NCBI GenBank assembly: GCA_051294375.1
Contig: CM119265.1
Location: 18,834,631-18,898,630 of the forward strand
Reading direction: 5' to 3'
Origin: Paraspadella gotoi
Lineage: Eukaryota > Chaetognatha
DNA length: 64,000 nucleotides
Shown here piece by piece: positions 21,365 to 37,714 of the stretch. A model generated the notes under the pieces. The model had not been told where the DNA came from. It worked only from the letters and a program-made list of their open reading frames with translations, and did not search any database. Positions within the stretch are counted from its first letter, which is position 1. Each line of letters starts with the position of its first letter. The position numbers and the translations under genes are program-made.

Positions 21365-21528
21365 TTCTGTCCCGAAGACGAAGGAGCGCAGGAAGCTGCC
21401 CGCCGGGGCCCACCGGTCCCACCGGGCCTCGGGGTCCCCCAGGGCCCCCGGGGGTACCCGGAGCCCCCGGAGATGAGGGACCTCAGGGGCCCGTGGGATC
21501 GATAGGGCCCCCAGGACCACCTGCCTAA
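21365..21528 (+). CDS. Alternative last exon B of the ShK-collagen gene
   Basis: This exon has the same length (164 nt), the same entry phase and the same layout as exon A at 20932-21095: cag acceptor, SRRRR basic site, one cysteine, about 13 Gly-X-Y triplets, and a stop after PPGPPA. It differs at scattered residues (SAGSC for [15 protein letters not shown] for [10 protein letters not shown]). Each copy carries its own stop, so the two can only be used as alternatives. A tandem exon duplication is the simplest origin. It could instead be the end of a second gene whose upstream exons lie in the gaps, but only 269 bp separate the two. Confidence 0.7.
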
Positions 21529-23012
21529 GCATTAAAAAAAAAACCAAAAAAAGTAAACATGTTGTCCGCTCATTATTTGTTGTTGTTGGAATAATTTGAT
21601 TCATGTTATTGTTGATAATTTGCGTGACTGTGAAAGTAAAACAATCATTTCTATTGCACCGAAAAATAAAAAGCGAATAAATTTTACCCCCTTCTCGTTT
21701 TCAAACAAAAAAAATATCGATCCGAATATGAACTCTTCGAAGAAATGATGTATGGGCCCATTCGAAATGTAAGCCATGAGTTCGTGATTAATGAGCTCGA
21801 CCCAATTGGGAGAAGGGCGCAATTTACTTCGGGACTCATGAGTTCGTTATTAAGCCCATGAAGGTTGGGGGGGGGGAAGGGTAGGCTGTCGAGCGGACGA
21901 GGACTTAATTACAACCAGTCGTTCAATCAAGGTTATTAGTTAAAGCGATCGGGTTATCCTCCAGATTTTTTCAAATGGTTAATGTGTTGAGGTAGACTTG
22001 AAAATCAAATTCTCGTGAAAAGTCACGCCGCAAAACATAAAAAAAACTTCAAAGTGTTCGATAAAAAAAAAACTTCAGGACTTTTTAATCTTTCGGCGTG
22101 AGAGGCTTTTAAGTTCGACAAGATGCTTCCTCTTGAAGTTTAAAATGAGATTTAATTTTAAAAAGAGAAAAATAATAAGAATGAAAATCTTAAAAGTATT
22201 AATGAAATGTTTTCGTTCATTAGACTATGTTTTTTGTTTTTGTTTTTTTGTTTTTTTATTTTTTACTGAATAATATTAGAAATAAGCAACGACGCATTCG
22301 AATCCACAAGTGGTCCTTGTTTTCGCCGAATCGTCGATGTTGATCGACAAACAAACGAGGTTGAATTTAGAGATGAAGTCGAAAATATTCAGAGGTGGTC
22401 GTTGGTTCGTATCTGTCTATAACACTGGCTGCTACAGTGTTCACGTAGATTGATAAGAAGTATCTACGAACAAGTTAGGATAAAAAGTCTCTGTTGAGAG
22501 ATATGTCATGAAAAAGTATTTAATGTCCAAGGATTAAAATTTATAAATGGCAAGTATATTAGCAGTTGAGAGCTTTCGGTTCGTGGTAAAAGAAAGCGGA
22601 GAATGAAGACACATTGAATATGTATTTATTTTAAATTCCAGTGGTACATAGAAAATAAAAATTAGTTAAGGTTAAGCGAGTGTCAAGTTAATTTCACGCG
22701 AATGGATGTCTAGCAAATAAAAGAGCGGAGAGACGCTGTGCGACCAGACCGGCAAAGATCGCAAAAGATAGCGCATGTTATTTTGTTTTTTCCCTAAATC
22801 AAGTTGTAACTCCGTACTCTCTGTGATATCAAAAGATGTTGATAGAAACAAATGAGATTTGCGGAAACCTGTTAATGATTTTCGAGTCATTTGTTTTTTC
22901 GCGATTTTGCAATTCGTTGCTCGACCTCCAAACGACACAAGACGAAAATCATCCCGCGGCAGATGTTCGCCAACATGCCGTCAATCCGGACATGAGGATT
23001 TTCTCGTCAAAA
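21529..23012. other. Intergenic region upstream of the SMYD-like gene
   Basis: AT-rich with no supported gene. A weak island at 22860-23010 leads into the first SMYD-like exon and probably contains its 5' UTR; an in-frame ATG at 22992 is an alternative start. Confidence 0.5.
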
Positions 23013-26633
<3,621 letters not shown>

Positions 26634-26988
26634 TTGTTTGTCAACCAGATTTCGAAAGACTCTAAGACTTAGAGTCTAAGTTAGATTAAGTAAAAGTCAA
26701 ACTGATCACGACAAAAGATCAAAGCATCTATCAACTCTCCATTTCTAGTCTGTAGATGGCAATGTATTCTTCAATTTTCNNNNNNNNNNNNNNNNAAAAA
26801 TAGATTTTAGATAATGAATCGCATATTGTTGATTATATTTGTTTACAAATCAGTGAACGTCCATACAGAAAATTTCTTGCAATAAAAACAGAAATGAAAT
26901 TTATCTGCAATCGTATTGATTGCACTTTCGTCGGTTTTGTTCGTTATAAACCTCGAACTCTGTCAACCACAATCGAAAACCACAACCT

Positions 26989-29760
26989 TCACGCGCAAGC
27001 GATCCAAGTGACGCCCACTTCGTACAGATGATTGTTTCCCTCGTTTTTGCCTCCGTCGATGACGACGATAAAGGAGCCTCTGTCGGCGTTGACCACGCCC
27101 ACCTGGATCACCACGTTGTCGACGACCCTGCTGAAGCCGCTTTTCTCGTCGGTGAGGGTGTCGATCTTGCTCAGCGCCACAGCAACGCTGGGAACTGGAA
27201 GAGATTGGAGGAAGAAGTTGACGTTAAATTTTCTTTCGATAATCACGATGTAATTGTGAAAGATTCGTCCGAGAAGATCGATTGTATTTCACTCTTCGGC
27301 TTCTTCGCGTTTCCCTTAGCAAACCATTCATATTTACCTCGATGGAAGGGCTTGGAGAAAGTCACTGAGGTCGTATAAGGCCAACAGCTTTCCTGGTCGT
27401 GTGCACAAAATGGCGGATTCACGGAACCGAGGAGACAATTGGTTTTGGTCGAGGCAATCTCCGTCAGGTTGAACTCCAAATCGTTGGCTCTTTGTCGAAT
27501 TCTGACCCAAAAAGTAAAAATCGCTAGAAATTAGGAGTACATACGTATATAAACTCGTTGATCGAGAACAAAATAAGACAAAATGATTGAGTAAACGAGT
27601 AAGAGTTACACGAAAAAAAAGTTTTCAAAGTCTTCTAGTTCTACTCTCGAACGCGAGACCTTTCCGTGACTCACTTGCGAATGTCCTCAGCGACTCCGTT
27701 AAATTGACGATTGTGTCGAGCATCGATTTCCGTTTTAGCTCGAAGTTCGGATGTCAATCTCGTCGTCAGATCCGAGACAACGGATTCCATCTTCCGCTCT
27801 CCTTCCTCGATGCTGCCGGAAAAAAGAAACTTGGATACAAACGGATTCGTTCGTCCCGGAATCGATTCCATTTACCGGCTGACGACCGACAAAACGTCAA
27901 GTCCTTCGTTTTCCTCCACCGAAAAATCCGTCAAGTTCTTCACGACGTCGGTCAGAGTGAAGACTTCTTCAGAAATACGCGTTACGTTGTTACGTAATCT
28001 AAATATATAGGAATTATTAGTTAAATACACTGCGGGGCAAAAAAAATAGCTACTTGTTTCACACCAAGAAAAACTATATTGGATGGCTGAATTTTACAAA
28101 GATATAGAAATATAAAACAAAGCTTATTGAAAGTCGAAGCGATTGGTCCTATTAAAATCTAGCAAAGCGTTCGAAAGTTATAGATCTGACAAGAAGAATT
28201 AAATTTAGTCAAGAAAAATTATAGATCTGACAAGAAGAATTAAATTTAGTCAAGAAAAGTTTATAACTTTTCCTTTTTACAAATATTAATAATATTAAAT
28301 TGGCTGAAAAAATTCAGCATCAAATATCTGTAGGGATAGGTATTAACAATTTTTAATAAATCAAATTAAAATAAATAGGGAAACTATATTGAAAAACAAT
28401 CTTTTAAAAATAAAAAAAAAATAGTTGAATGATAACTTAATGTTATTTTCAAAGCTTTTTCACATCTAAGTTTTTTATGGCATCTAATGTTAAAGCATCT
28501 CATGTTAAACTCTGACAATTATATTAGAACTAAATCTTTTTATTTTTTCATAAAATTATTTTTTTTATTATTTTTATTAAATGCTTATTTGGCTATAATT
28601 TAAAAAATATTTTATAGAAAAGTATAGCAATTTTATTGCCAACCCTTTTTTTTTCTCCATATTATAAAAGAAAGAAGTGTCATCAATTCTAACCTTTGGA
28701 AATAATTTTTTCCAATTCCGTTTTGAGATTCCGACTTTAAAGACTTGTTATGTATATTCTACTGCCTGAACCAATTCAAATTTTTCTTGCACCAATCGAT
28801 AGCTCTTTAAAAGAGCTATACTTTTCATGATATTTTTTTAAAATTAAAAAAGAAATAGTATTGTATTTAAAACTAACTAGTGGCTACTTTTTTTTTTGCG
28901 TCGCTGTGTATTGTCTTTTAACTTGAATTTTTATCTTTCAATTTAATTTTAGGGATTGTCTATATTGAATTTTAAAATTTAAACTGTTTTTCCTCTAACC
29001 CATCGTCGATCGAAAATAGATTTTTCCTCTCGTTCCATTTTATCTTCAACTCGGCGACTTCCGCCCTCAACTCTCCCGCCAGCGAATTCAGTTGCGCCTT
29101 CGTCTCCTCCGCCGTCGTCGCCGCCGCGTCCGCGGTCTCCTTCGTCGACGCCAACGTCGCTGCAATTTCATTCGCCACAGCCTCCCGCAGCTGGTTTGGC
29201 GTTTGGCGCTGCTGCTCGACTAAAGCCTCCAAACTAGTCGTCCGCGACTCCAACTTGCTCGTCGTTGAAGTCAACTGCGCCGTCGTTGAAGACTCAAGCG
29301 ACTTGAGACGGAGGAGGAGCGAAGTTTGATTGAAGGAATCGAATCGCGATTCTGTGGCGAGAAACAAAAGAACAGTCTACATTAAAAAAATAACTAAAAA
29401 GGTAAAAATGAATCTTTTAATTACCGATTTCTCGTATCGCCAGCTTCATCTGCGTATCGTCTTCTTCAATATGTTTTAGTTTGTTTTCCAACGAGTTTAA
29501 TCTTTGAATCAAATATACAACGGTTCGGTCAAGCGTATTGTGTCTGTGAAAAAAAAATGTGAATAGATTCGAGTTAGTGAAAGGAACAATTTTATATCAT
29601 ATTTGATTATCAAGTTCTTTTCTTCTTTTCTTCACCTGACCCTGGGGAGTTTCTCTCGGTCCTTTTCGTTTAACCCTGTCGCTACTTCGGTGATGTCAGT
29701 CTCGTTAGGACGATAATCGCGATCACTCACGTCTCTCTCACTGATTCTTTGAAGTAGTGG
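26989..29760 (-). CDS. Coiled-coil protein with C-terminal H-type lectin domain, at least six exons
   Basis: Minus-strand exons are 29760-29636, 29543-29425, 29351-29000, 27998-27876, 27812-27675, 27501-27338 and 27194-26989, all in phase to a TGA at 26989. The long N-terminal part is heptad-like and Ala/Glu/Leu-rich, indicating a coiled coil for oligomerisation. The end is an H-type lectin domain: VTFSKPFHRG, PSVAVALSKID, a central beta segment, and VGVTWIACA. The closing WIA and the F-x-x-P-P-V-like entry are hallmarks of this agglutinin family, known from snail agglutinin and discoidin, which binds N-acetylgalactosamine or related sugars. The signal peptide exon was not found; it should lie above 29760, in a repeat-rich area. 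The donor at 28999 (gttaga) is weak, but phase and frame support it. The gene is convergent with the SMYD-like gene, about 350 bp apart. Confidence 0.75.
28026..28910. mobile_element. Non-autonomous Tc1/mariner-like element in a lectin intron
   Basis: The ends are imperfect inverted repeats: left TA-CACTGCGGGGCAAAAAAAAT, right (reverse complement) TA-CACAGCGACGCAAAAAAAAA. Both are bounded by TA, the target site of the Tc1/mariner superfamily. The ~880-bp interior has no transposase frame, so it would depend on a transposase elsewhere. Truncated copies lie at about 35195-35450 (inverted) and 35735-36575 as part of larger duplications. Confidence 0.6.
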
Positions 29761-30690
29761 CTGAGCTGATCAATAACAGTCACTTCAATGAGGCAAAACA
29801 AATATCATAGGGTGATAAGCTGTGACCAATGTCATTGGTGGACAATAAGGCGTAGTGAAAGTTACATACGGAAATTCTAAAAGTTAATTATGAACAACAT
29901 ACCATCAGTGAACATTAATTTGTAAAAAAAATTAATTTTATGTTTTTTAATTTTCGCAGTAGGCTATATTTATATAATATCCTTATATTTATATTTATAT
30001 TATATCCTTATAAAATCGAAAAATTTTAAAATAGGCTTTTCAAAGAGAGAGATCCGCCGACCGACAACGACCAACCGACCCGAGTACGCACACTCTCGAC
30101 TCGCGCGCGCCGGACTCCGATCGACACGACCGACCGACTAATACACAAACGCAAACAAAAGGATATCGTCACACAATCAACCTCTCCAACACCTCACTAG
30201 GCAAACGCGGAAGAATCGCACGCGCACCGGCACATCGACGCTCCACTTCTCGCGAACACGCGCTGCACACAACTCGACCCAACACTGAGCGCGAAAAACT
30301 GTCAAGATACAGCTTAACACCCGACACAAAGAGTTAGAAAAGAAAAAAAAATTAAAAAATACAGAAATAAAAAATAAAGAAATGAAGAGATAGAAAAAAA
30401 GAAAAGAAATAAACATCGTTTACAAAAGAAAAATGACAGAATTAGTCAAAATAAAAGCAAAACCACGAACAAACAGCACTACCTCCACACCCTTCTCTAA
30501 CAGTCACCAGCAACTCACTCGAAAAACACATAAACTAATACAGCCAAAAAATCATAGAAGAGAATCACATTTGTGGGGCGGATTTACTCTTTATTTTCTG
30601 GGAAATTAAACCATTGAGGATTGACCGAGAGGACCAAAGTTTAAACATTTTTACAATTTTCGTTTTTCAATCTATAAAAAAGTACGTTCT
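29761..30690. other. Upstream flank of the lectin gene
   Basis: No supported exon. A short GC-rich stretch at 30055-30310 looks like possible 5' UTR or promoter sequence for the lectin gene on the minus strand. The segment at about 30350-30680 is one copy of repeat W, found inverted at 35455-35735, 39285-39600 and 63570-63900. Confidence 0.45.
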
Positions 30691-33600
30691 ACGTGAATCA
30701 GTAATCTAGCTAATTCTTTGTTTTCAGAACCAGAACAATCGCATCCTTGATTAATTAAATTGAGTTACGAATACACATAACACAAAAAGTAATTTGCAAA
30801 ATTTTCAATATATCTTTTTTTCGATATGTCGTAAACTTGAACTCTATATCTTTAAAATACTCAATGAACGGACAATGAAGCATCTAAATATATACAAATT
30901 TGTTTCTTTTTCACAACCTGAAATAAATTTCGCTAAAATATCTATACATTTCGTATTTTTTTTGGAATTTACGTTGTGAACCCAACGTTTATAAACAAAT
31001 CTGGTGAGCCAAGTACGTATTTTACCAAATTGTTTATCCTAGGTCATATACTTAAAGATTTGACAAAAGAAATAGTTTGATAATATTTTTATTTATTAAT
31101 ATAGAAATAAAAAAACGAAAATTTTCCGTGGAACACACAATAAAGTTTTTATTAACTGTACAGTTTCGGCTCGACAACTTCATTAGCCTTCATTCACATT
31201 GTGAAATCACAAATAAATTATTCAAACTAACATGTAGAGTAGAGAGATGAGAGAAGAGATGAGAGAGAGAAGATATGAAGGAAAGAAGGAAAGAGAATGA
31301 AGAGGATGGAAGAAAAAGTAAGGAGATGGAAAAAAAGTAGTTTAAAAAAAATCCCAGACATAAGGAAAATTTTTAGTTTTAAAAAAAAGGAAAAAGTTTT
31401 GGTTTTCATATATATAATAATTTTGGGCGAGGGGGATCAAGTGGAAGATGAGGTACTAGGGAATGAAAAGGAGAGTGAAGTTTGAAATTGGTGAAAGGGA
31501 GAGAGATAGTGGAGAGAGAGACACAGAATGAGAGAATATAATAGTATATCATAATTTCGTTTTAAATTAAGTTCTCATAACAACACAAAAAAAAATTTGA
31601 ATTATATACTATTTATTATAGCTTGGATTAAAAAAAAGATAAAAAGAGTTTCAAATTAGATAGAGGTTTTTTAAGTATTTAACTAATGGCTTTTTCTTTA
31701 AAAAAATGTTGAATTTTATATCCTCCAAAGGAAGCTCTACCTAAAATCTTGAGCCTCCTGTCACTTGACACCGACGCTGCAGGGATGCGGGCGATCCCAT
31801 GTCCTTCACAAACCGATCCTTGCGAGATGCTTGGGAACCTCGACCGCCAACTCGAGGTCGGAGACTTTTCCTCAATCGAGAAAACACTATTGATGTCTGC
31901 AAGAGAGCCAGCTGCGCAGCTCCGTAATCCCGTCTCTCCCATGTAATGGATAAATGAATTGGTTTGGGAGAGTTTGATACAAACCTTATATGTGTTTGTA
32001 GATAATAATCTCTATACTTCCCAACTAGGGCCGCAACCGCAAGCGTATCTTCGCAGTAGGTGCGGTGGCATAGTTGTCCTCGAGCGTTGTCGCCGCCGCA
32101 GTCACTTTGGTTCGTTCAGAAGCCGACACAATTTCTTTTACCGCAGAAAGTGAGTCAAATGTTGTCCACTAAGGCGTAGTAAAATTTCTAAATTAACTTT
32201 AATTAAAATTCTAAAAGTAAGGAAACGAACAATATATATACTAATGATATTTTATGTAATAAAAATTTTTAATAAATTTTATATAATATTGTAACTAGTA
32301 CTAAACATATAAATGTTAAAATTTCAAAAACAGTTTTTTTCTAAGATTTTTTTGGCAGATTTGGATTTCGTCATAAAAAGTTGAATAAAAGAAATTTATA
32401 GCTCTTTTTAAAATCCTTCATTAAGTTGGTCAAAATTAGAAAAAGCTATATTATAAGCTAGAAATTAACTTTTTTTATATATTAAATATATGTTTTTTAA
32501 TTTTTAACCGCATTATAAAGAGAATTTTTAAAAATAATTTATATTTTTCTTTTATCAACTTTTGACGAAGAATTCAAATCTGCAATCAAATAAAGAAAAN
32601 NNNNNNNNNNNNNNNNNNNNNNNNCTTTATGAATCTGTAATCTAGTAAATTCTTTACTGTCGCTTTATTAAATTAAATATGAGTTACGAAATACCTCTTT
32701 CCCAAATATATAGTGGATAACAAGTTAATTTGGCAAATTTTCATATCTAATACTTTTTTCGATGATGTGGCATAAACGTTTGAACTCTATTCTTTTCAAA
32801 AGTCTGGCGTTTACAATGAAACATCTTAAACCCCAGGTCCCGGACATTTTACTGACTTTCCCTAGTTCAATTTTCTACTTTTTCACCAATAAATTTCGCT
32901 AAAATAAATTTCAACCAAATGTCCGACCGTCAATTTTTTATTTTTTGCGAATTTACGTGTACTCCAATGTGTAAAAATTTCTGTGAGCGCCTAGTACGTA
33001 TTTTACAATTGTTTTTATTCAAAAATGTGTCATAGTTAGCGTTAAAGAATTAGACAAAAAGAAATAGTTTTGATAACTATTTTTCATTTTTAAAATATAA
33101 ATTTATTTAATTATATTATTAATTTTTATAGCTGGATATAAAAAAAAGATTAAAATGTGTTCTAAATTAGATAGAGGTTTTTATAAGATTTTAATCTAAT
33201 ATGTTTCGTTTTCTAAAACAATGTAGAATTTTTATTCCTCCAAAGGAAGCATCTACCTAAAATCGTTCGCGTCACTGACACCGACGCTGCAGGGATGCAG
33301 GGCGATCCCATGTCCTTCAACAAACCGATCTTTGCGAGATGCTTTGGAACCTCGACCGCCAACTCGAGGTCGGAGACTTTTCCTCAATCGACGAAACCAT
33401 TGATGTCTGCAGGAAGCAGCCGCTCGGCAGCTCCGTAGATCCCGTCTCTCCTATGTGGACTGGATAAATGAATTGGTTTGGGAGAGTTGATACAAACCTT
33501 TATATGTGTTTGTAGTAAGTATATTTCTCGTACTTTCCCAACTAGGCCGCAACCGCAAGCGTATCTTCGCAGTAGGTGCGGTGGCATAGTTGTCCTCGAG

Positions 33601-34110
33601 CGTTGTCGCCGCCGCAGTCACTTTGGTTCGTTCAGAAGCCGACACAATCTTTTACCGCAGAAAGTGAGTCAAATGTTGTCCACTAAGGCGTAGTTAAATT
33701 TCTAAATTAACTTTAATTAAAATTCTAAAAGTAAAACGAACAATATATATACTAATGAATATTTATGTAATAAAAATTTTTAATAAATTTTAATAACAAT
33801 TGTAACTAGTACTAAACACATAAAATGTTAAAATTTCAAAAACAGTTTTTTTCTAAGATTTTTTTGGCAGATTTGGATTCGTCATAAAAAGTTGAATAAA
33901 AGAAAATATAATATAAAAATCCTTGCATTAAGTTGGTCAAAAAATTAGAAAAAGCTATATTATAAGCTAGAAATTAATTTTTATAATATTAAATATAGTT
34001 TTTTTAATTTTTACGCTTTTATGAAAGAATTTTTAAAATATTTATATTTTCTTTATCAACTTTGTTGACGAAGAATTCAAATCTGCAATCAAATAAAGAA
34101 AGCCTATTTT
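30690..34110 (+). repeat. Two tandem direct copies of repeat Y
   Basis: Positions about 30690-32599 and 32625-34110 are the same sequence in the same orientation, separated by a 25-N gap at 32600-32624. The second copy differs mainly by single-base insertions and deletions. Each contains a GC-rich core (31745-31985; 33255-33470) and a second one (32030-32155; 33545-33665) that look like decayed or misread exons. Confidence 0.8.
31745..31946 (+). pseudogene. Exon-like segment of repeat Y
   Basis: The frame is open across this segment in copy 1 and contains CEMLGNLDRQLEVGDFSS. The second copy (33255-33470) and the inverted third (38385-38610) carry the same core with shifts in frame. GC-rich codons suggest derivation from a real exon. 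The spacing of Cys, Leu and the downstream MWTG of copy 2 faintly recalls half of a C-type lectin-like domain, but I cannot call it. Confidence 0.3.
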
Positions 34111-35453
34111 GAAATTTTTTCGATTTTATAAGGATATACATAATATATAAATATAGCCTACTGAATGTGTAAATTATAAACCATAAAATTAATTTTCTTT
34201 TAAATAATGTTCAGATGGTATGTGTTGTTTATTAACTCTTTAGATTCGTGTAATTGTCACTCGCTATCCAGACATGTGCTATTGCTACCTTATGATAATT
34301 GTTTTGTGGCCTCATTGGTATGAGTGACTGTTATTGATAGCTCAGCCACTACTTCAAAGAATGAGGACGTGAGTGACGTGATGTTGTCGCGTATTGTGGG
34401 TAGTATGAGCATCACCGAAGGTAGCGAGACAGGGTTAAACGAAAAGGACCGAGAGAAACTCCCCAGGGTTTAGGTGAAGAAAAGAAGAAAGAACTTGATA
34501 ATCAAATATGATATAAAATTGTTCCTTTCACTAACTCGAATATATTCACATTTTTTTTCAACAGACACAATACGCTTAACCGAACGTTGTATATTTGATT
34601 CAAAGATTTAAACTCGTTGGAAAACAAACTAAAACATATTGAAGAAGACGATACGCAGATGAAGCTGGCGATACGAGAAATCGGTATATAAAAGATTCAT
34701 TTTTACCTTTTTAGGTATTTTTTTAATGTAGACTGTTCTTTGTTTCTCGCCACAGAATCGCGCTTCGATTCCTTCAATCAAACTTCGCTCCTCCTCCGTC
34801 TCAGTCGCTTGAGTCTCATAACGACGGCCGCAGTTGACTTCAACGACGAGCAAGTTGGAGTCGCGGGACGACTAGTTTGGAGGCTTTAGTCGAGCAGCAC
34901 GCCAAACGCCAAACACAGCTGCGGGAGGCTGTGGCGAATGAAATTGCAGCGACGTTGGCGTCGACGAAGGAGTCGGCGGACGCGCGGCGACGACGGCGGA
35001 GAGACGAAGGCAACTGAATTCGCTGGCTGGAGAGTTGAGGGCGGAAGTCGCCGAGTTGAAGATAAAATGGAAACGAGAGGAAAAATCTATTTTCGATCGA
35101 CGATGGGTTAGAGGAAAACAGTTTAAATTATAAAATTCAATATAGACAATCCTAAAATTAAATTGAAAGATAAAAATTCAAGTTAAAGACAAATACACTG
35201 CGACGCAAAAAAAATAGTATGCCACTAGTTCGTTTTAAAGATACAAGACTATTTTCTTTTTAATTTTAAAAAAGAATCAATGAAAAGTTTAATAGCTCTT
35301 TTTAAGAGTCGTATCGTCTGGGTGCAAGAAGAAAATTTGAATTGGTTCAGGCGTAGAAATACAATAAAAGTCTGTTAATCGGAATCTCAAACGGGATTGT
35401 GGAAAAATTATTTCCAATGGTTGAATTGAATCTCTCTCTTACTTTTTTACTAG
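34110..35453 (-). repeat. Inverted, indel-rich copy of the lectin 5' half
   Basis: This is the reverse complement of about 28640-30030, so the lectin coiled-coil exons now read on the plus strand (about 34372-34476, 34563-34684 and 34757-35107). Several single-base indels break their frames, so no intact product is encoded. It stops abruptly at 35453, where repeat W begins. Confidence 0.8.
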
Positions 35454-35734
35454 ATTAAAACGAAAATTGTAAAAATGTAAACTTTGTCCCTCTCGTCATC
35501 CTCATGTTAATTTCCCAGAAAATAAAGAGTAAATCCGCCCCAAAAATGTGGTTTCTCTTTAATGATATTTTGTGTATTAGTTTATGTGTTTTTCGTAGGT
35601 TCCTTTTACTTGTAAAATTCACATATGTTTCTTTGTTTGTCTTTGGCTTATTATTTTTGACTAATTCTGTCATTATTTCTTTGTAACGATGTTTATTTCT
35701 TTTCTTTTTTTCTATCTCTTCATTTCTTTTTACA

Positions 35735-37714
35735 AAGATATAGAAATAAAAACAAAGCTTATTGAAAGTCGAAGCGATTGGTCCTATTAAAATCTTAGCA
35801 AAGCGTTCGAAGTTATAGGAGTCTCAAAAGAGTTGAATGGTACAAGAAGAATTAAATTTAGTCAAGAAAAAGTTATAACTTTTCCCTTTTACCAAAAATA
35901 TTAATAATATTAAATTGGGATGAAAAAATTCAGCATCAATATCTGTAGGATATGGTTATTAACAATTATTTTAACGCTAAATCAAATTAAAATAAATAGG
36001 GAAAACTATATTGAAAACAATTTTTTAAATAAAAAATAAGTTGAAATGATAAAATTAAATGTTATTTTTCAAAAGCTTTTTTTCACATCTAAGTTTTTTA
36101 TGGCATCTAATGTTAAAGCAATCTCATGTTAACTCTGAACAATTATATTAGAACTAAAATCTTTTTATTTTTTTCATAAAATTATTTTTTTTAGTATTTA
36201 TTATTAAAATGCTATATTTTGGCTATAAATTAAAAAAATATTTTTATAGAAAAGTATAAAGCAATTTTAATTTGCCAACGCCTTTTATAGTGTTTAACTC
36301 CATTATGGTTTTTTCATCTATATTATAAAAGAAAGAAGTGTCATCATTCTAACCTTTGCAAATAATTTTTTCCCAATTCCGTTTTTGAAGATTCAGACTT
36401 TAAAGACTTGTTATGTATATTCTACTGCCTGAACCAATTCAAATTTTTCTTGCACCAAAATCGATAGCTTCTTTAAAAGAGCTATACTTTTCATGATATT
36501 TTTTTAAAATAAAAAAAGGAAATAGTGTTGTATTTAAAACTAACTAGTGGCTACTTTTTTTGCGTCGCTTGTGTATTGTCTTTTAAAACTTGAATTTTTA
36601 TCTTCAATTTAATTTTAGGGATTGTTCCTATATTGAATTTTAATTTAAACTGTTTTTCCTCTAACCCATCGTCGATCGAAATAGATTTTTCCTCTCGTCC
36701 ATTTTAATCTTCACTCGGCGACTTCCGCCCTCAACTCTCCCGCCAGCGAATTCAGTTGCGCCTTCGTCCTCCTCCGTCGTCGTCGCCGACTGGCGTCCGC
36801 GTCTCCTTCGGTCGAGGCCAAGTTCGCTGCAAATTTCATTCGCCACAGCCTCGCCGCAGCTGGTTTGGCGTTGGCGCTGGCTGCCGACTAAAGCCTCCAA
36901 ACTAGTCGTCGGCGCGACTCCACTTGCTTCGTCGTTGAAAGTCGCAAACTGCGCCGTCGTTGAAGACTCAGCGACTTGAGGACGGAGGAGGAGCGAAGTT
37001 TTGATTGAAGGAATCGAATCGCGATTCTGTGGCGAAGAAACAAGACAGTCTACATTAAAAAAATAACTAAAAAGGTAAAATGAATCTTTAAATTAGCCGA
37101 TTTCTCGTATCGCCAGCTTCATCTGCCGTATCGTCTTCTTTCAATATGTTTTAGTTTGTTTTCCAACGAGCTTTAATCTTTGAATCAAATATACAACGGT
37201 TCGGTCAAGCCGTATTGTGTCTGTGAAAAAAAAATGTGAATAGATTCGAGTTAGTGAAAGGAAACAATTTTATATCATATTTGATTATCAAGTTCTTTTC
37301 TTCTTTTCTTCAACACTGACCGCTGGGGAGTTATCTCTCGTCCTTTTCGTTTAACGCCTAGTCGCTTACTTCGGTGATGTCAGTCTCGTTAGGACGAATA
37401 ATCGCGATCACTCAGTCTGCTCTCACTGATTCTTTGGAAGTAGTGGCTGAGCTGAGATCATAACAGTCACTTCATGAGGCAAAACAAATATCCAATGAGG
37501 TGAAAGCTGTGACCAATGTCATTGTGGACAATAAGGCGTAGTGAAAGTTACATACGAAAAATTCTAAAGTTAATTATGAACAACATACCATAGTGAACAT
37601 TAATTTGTAAAAAAAAATTAATTTTTATGTTTTTAATTTTCGCAGTAGGCTATATTTAATATATAGTACTATCCTTAATAAAAATCGAAAAAATTTTCAA
37701 AATAGCTTTTGCTT
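35735..37714 (+). repeat. Direct, indel-rich copy of the lectin 5' half
   Basis: This matches about 28094-30030 in the same orientation. Lectin exon equivalents on the minus strand (about 36665-37035, 37098-37215 and 37310-37440) contain many extra or missing single bases relative to 29000-29760. It is either a decayed duplicate or unpolished long-read sequence. Confidence 0.8.

Noticed and set aside
30177-30416. Hydrophobic minus-strand frame as signal-peptide exon of the lectin gene
   Set aside because: The hydrophobic part comes from low-complexity A/T-rich sequence, and no donor joins it in phase to the exon at 29760.
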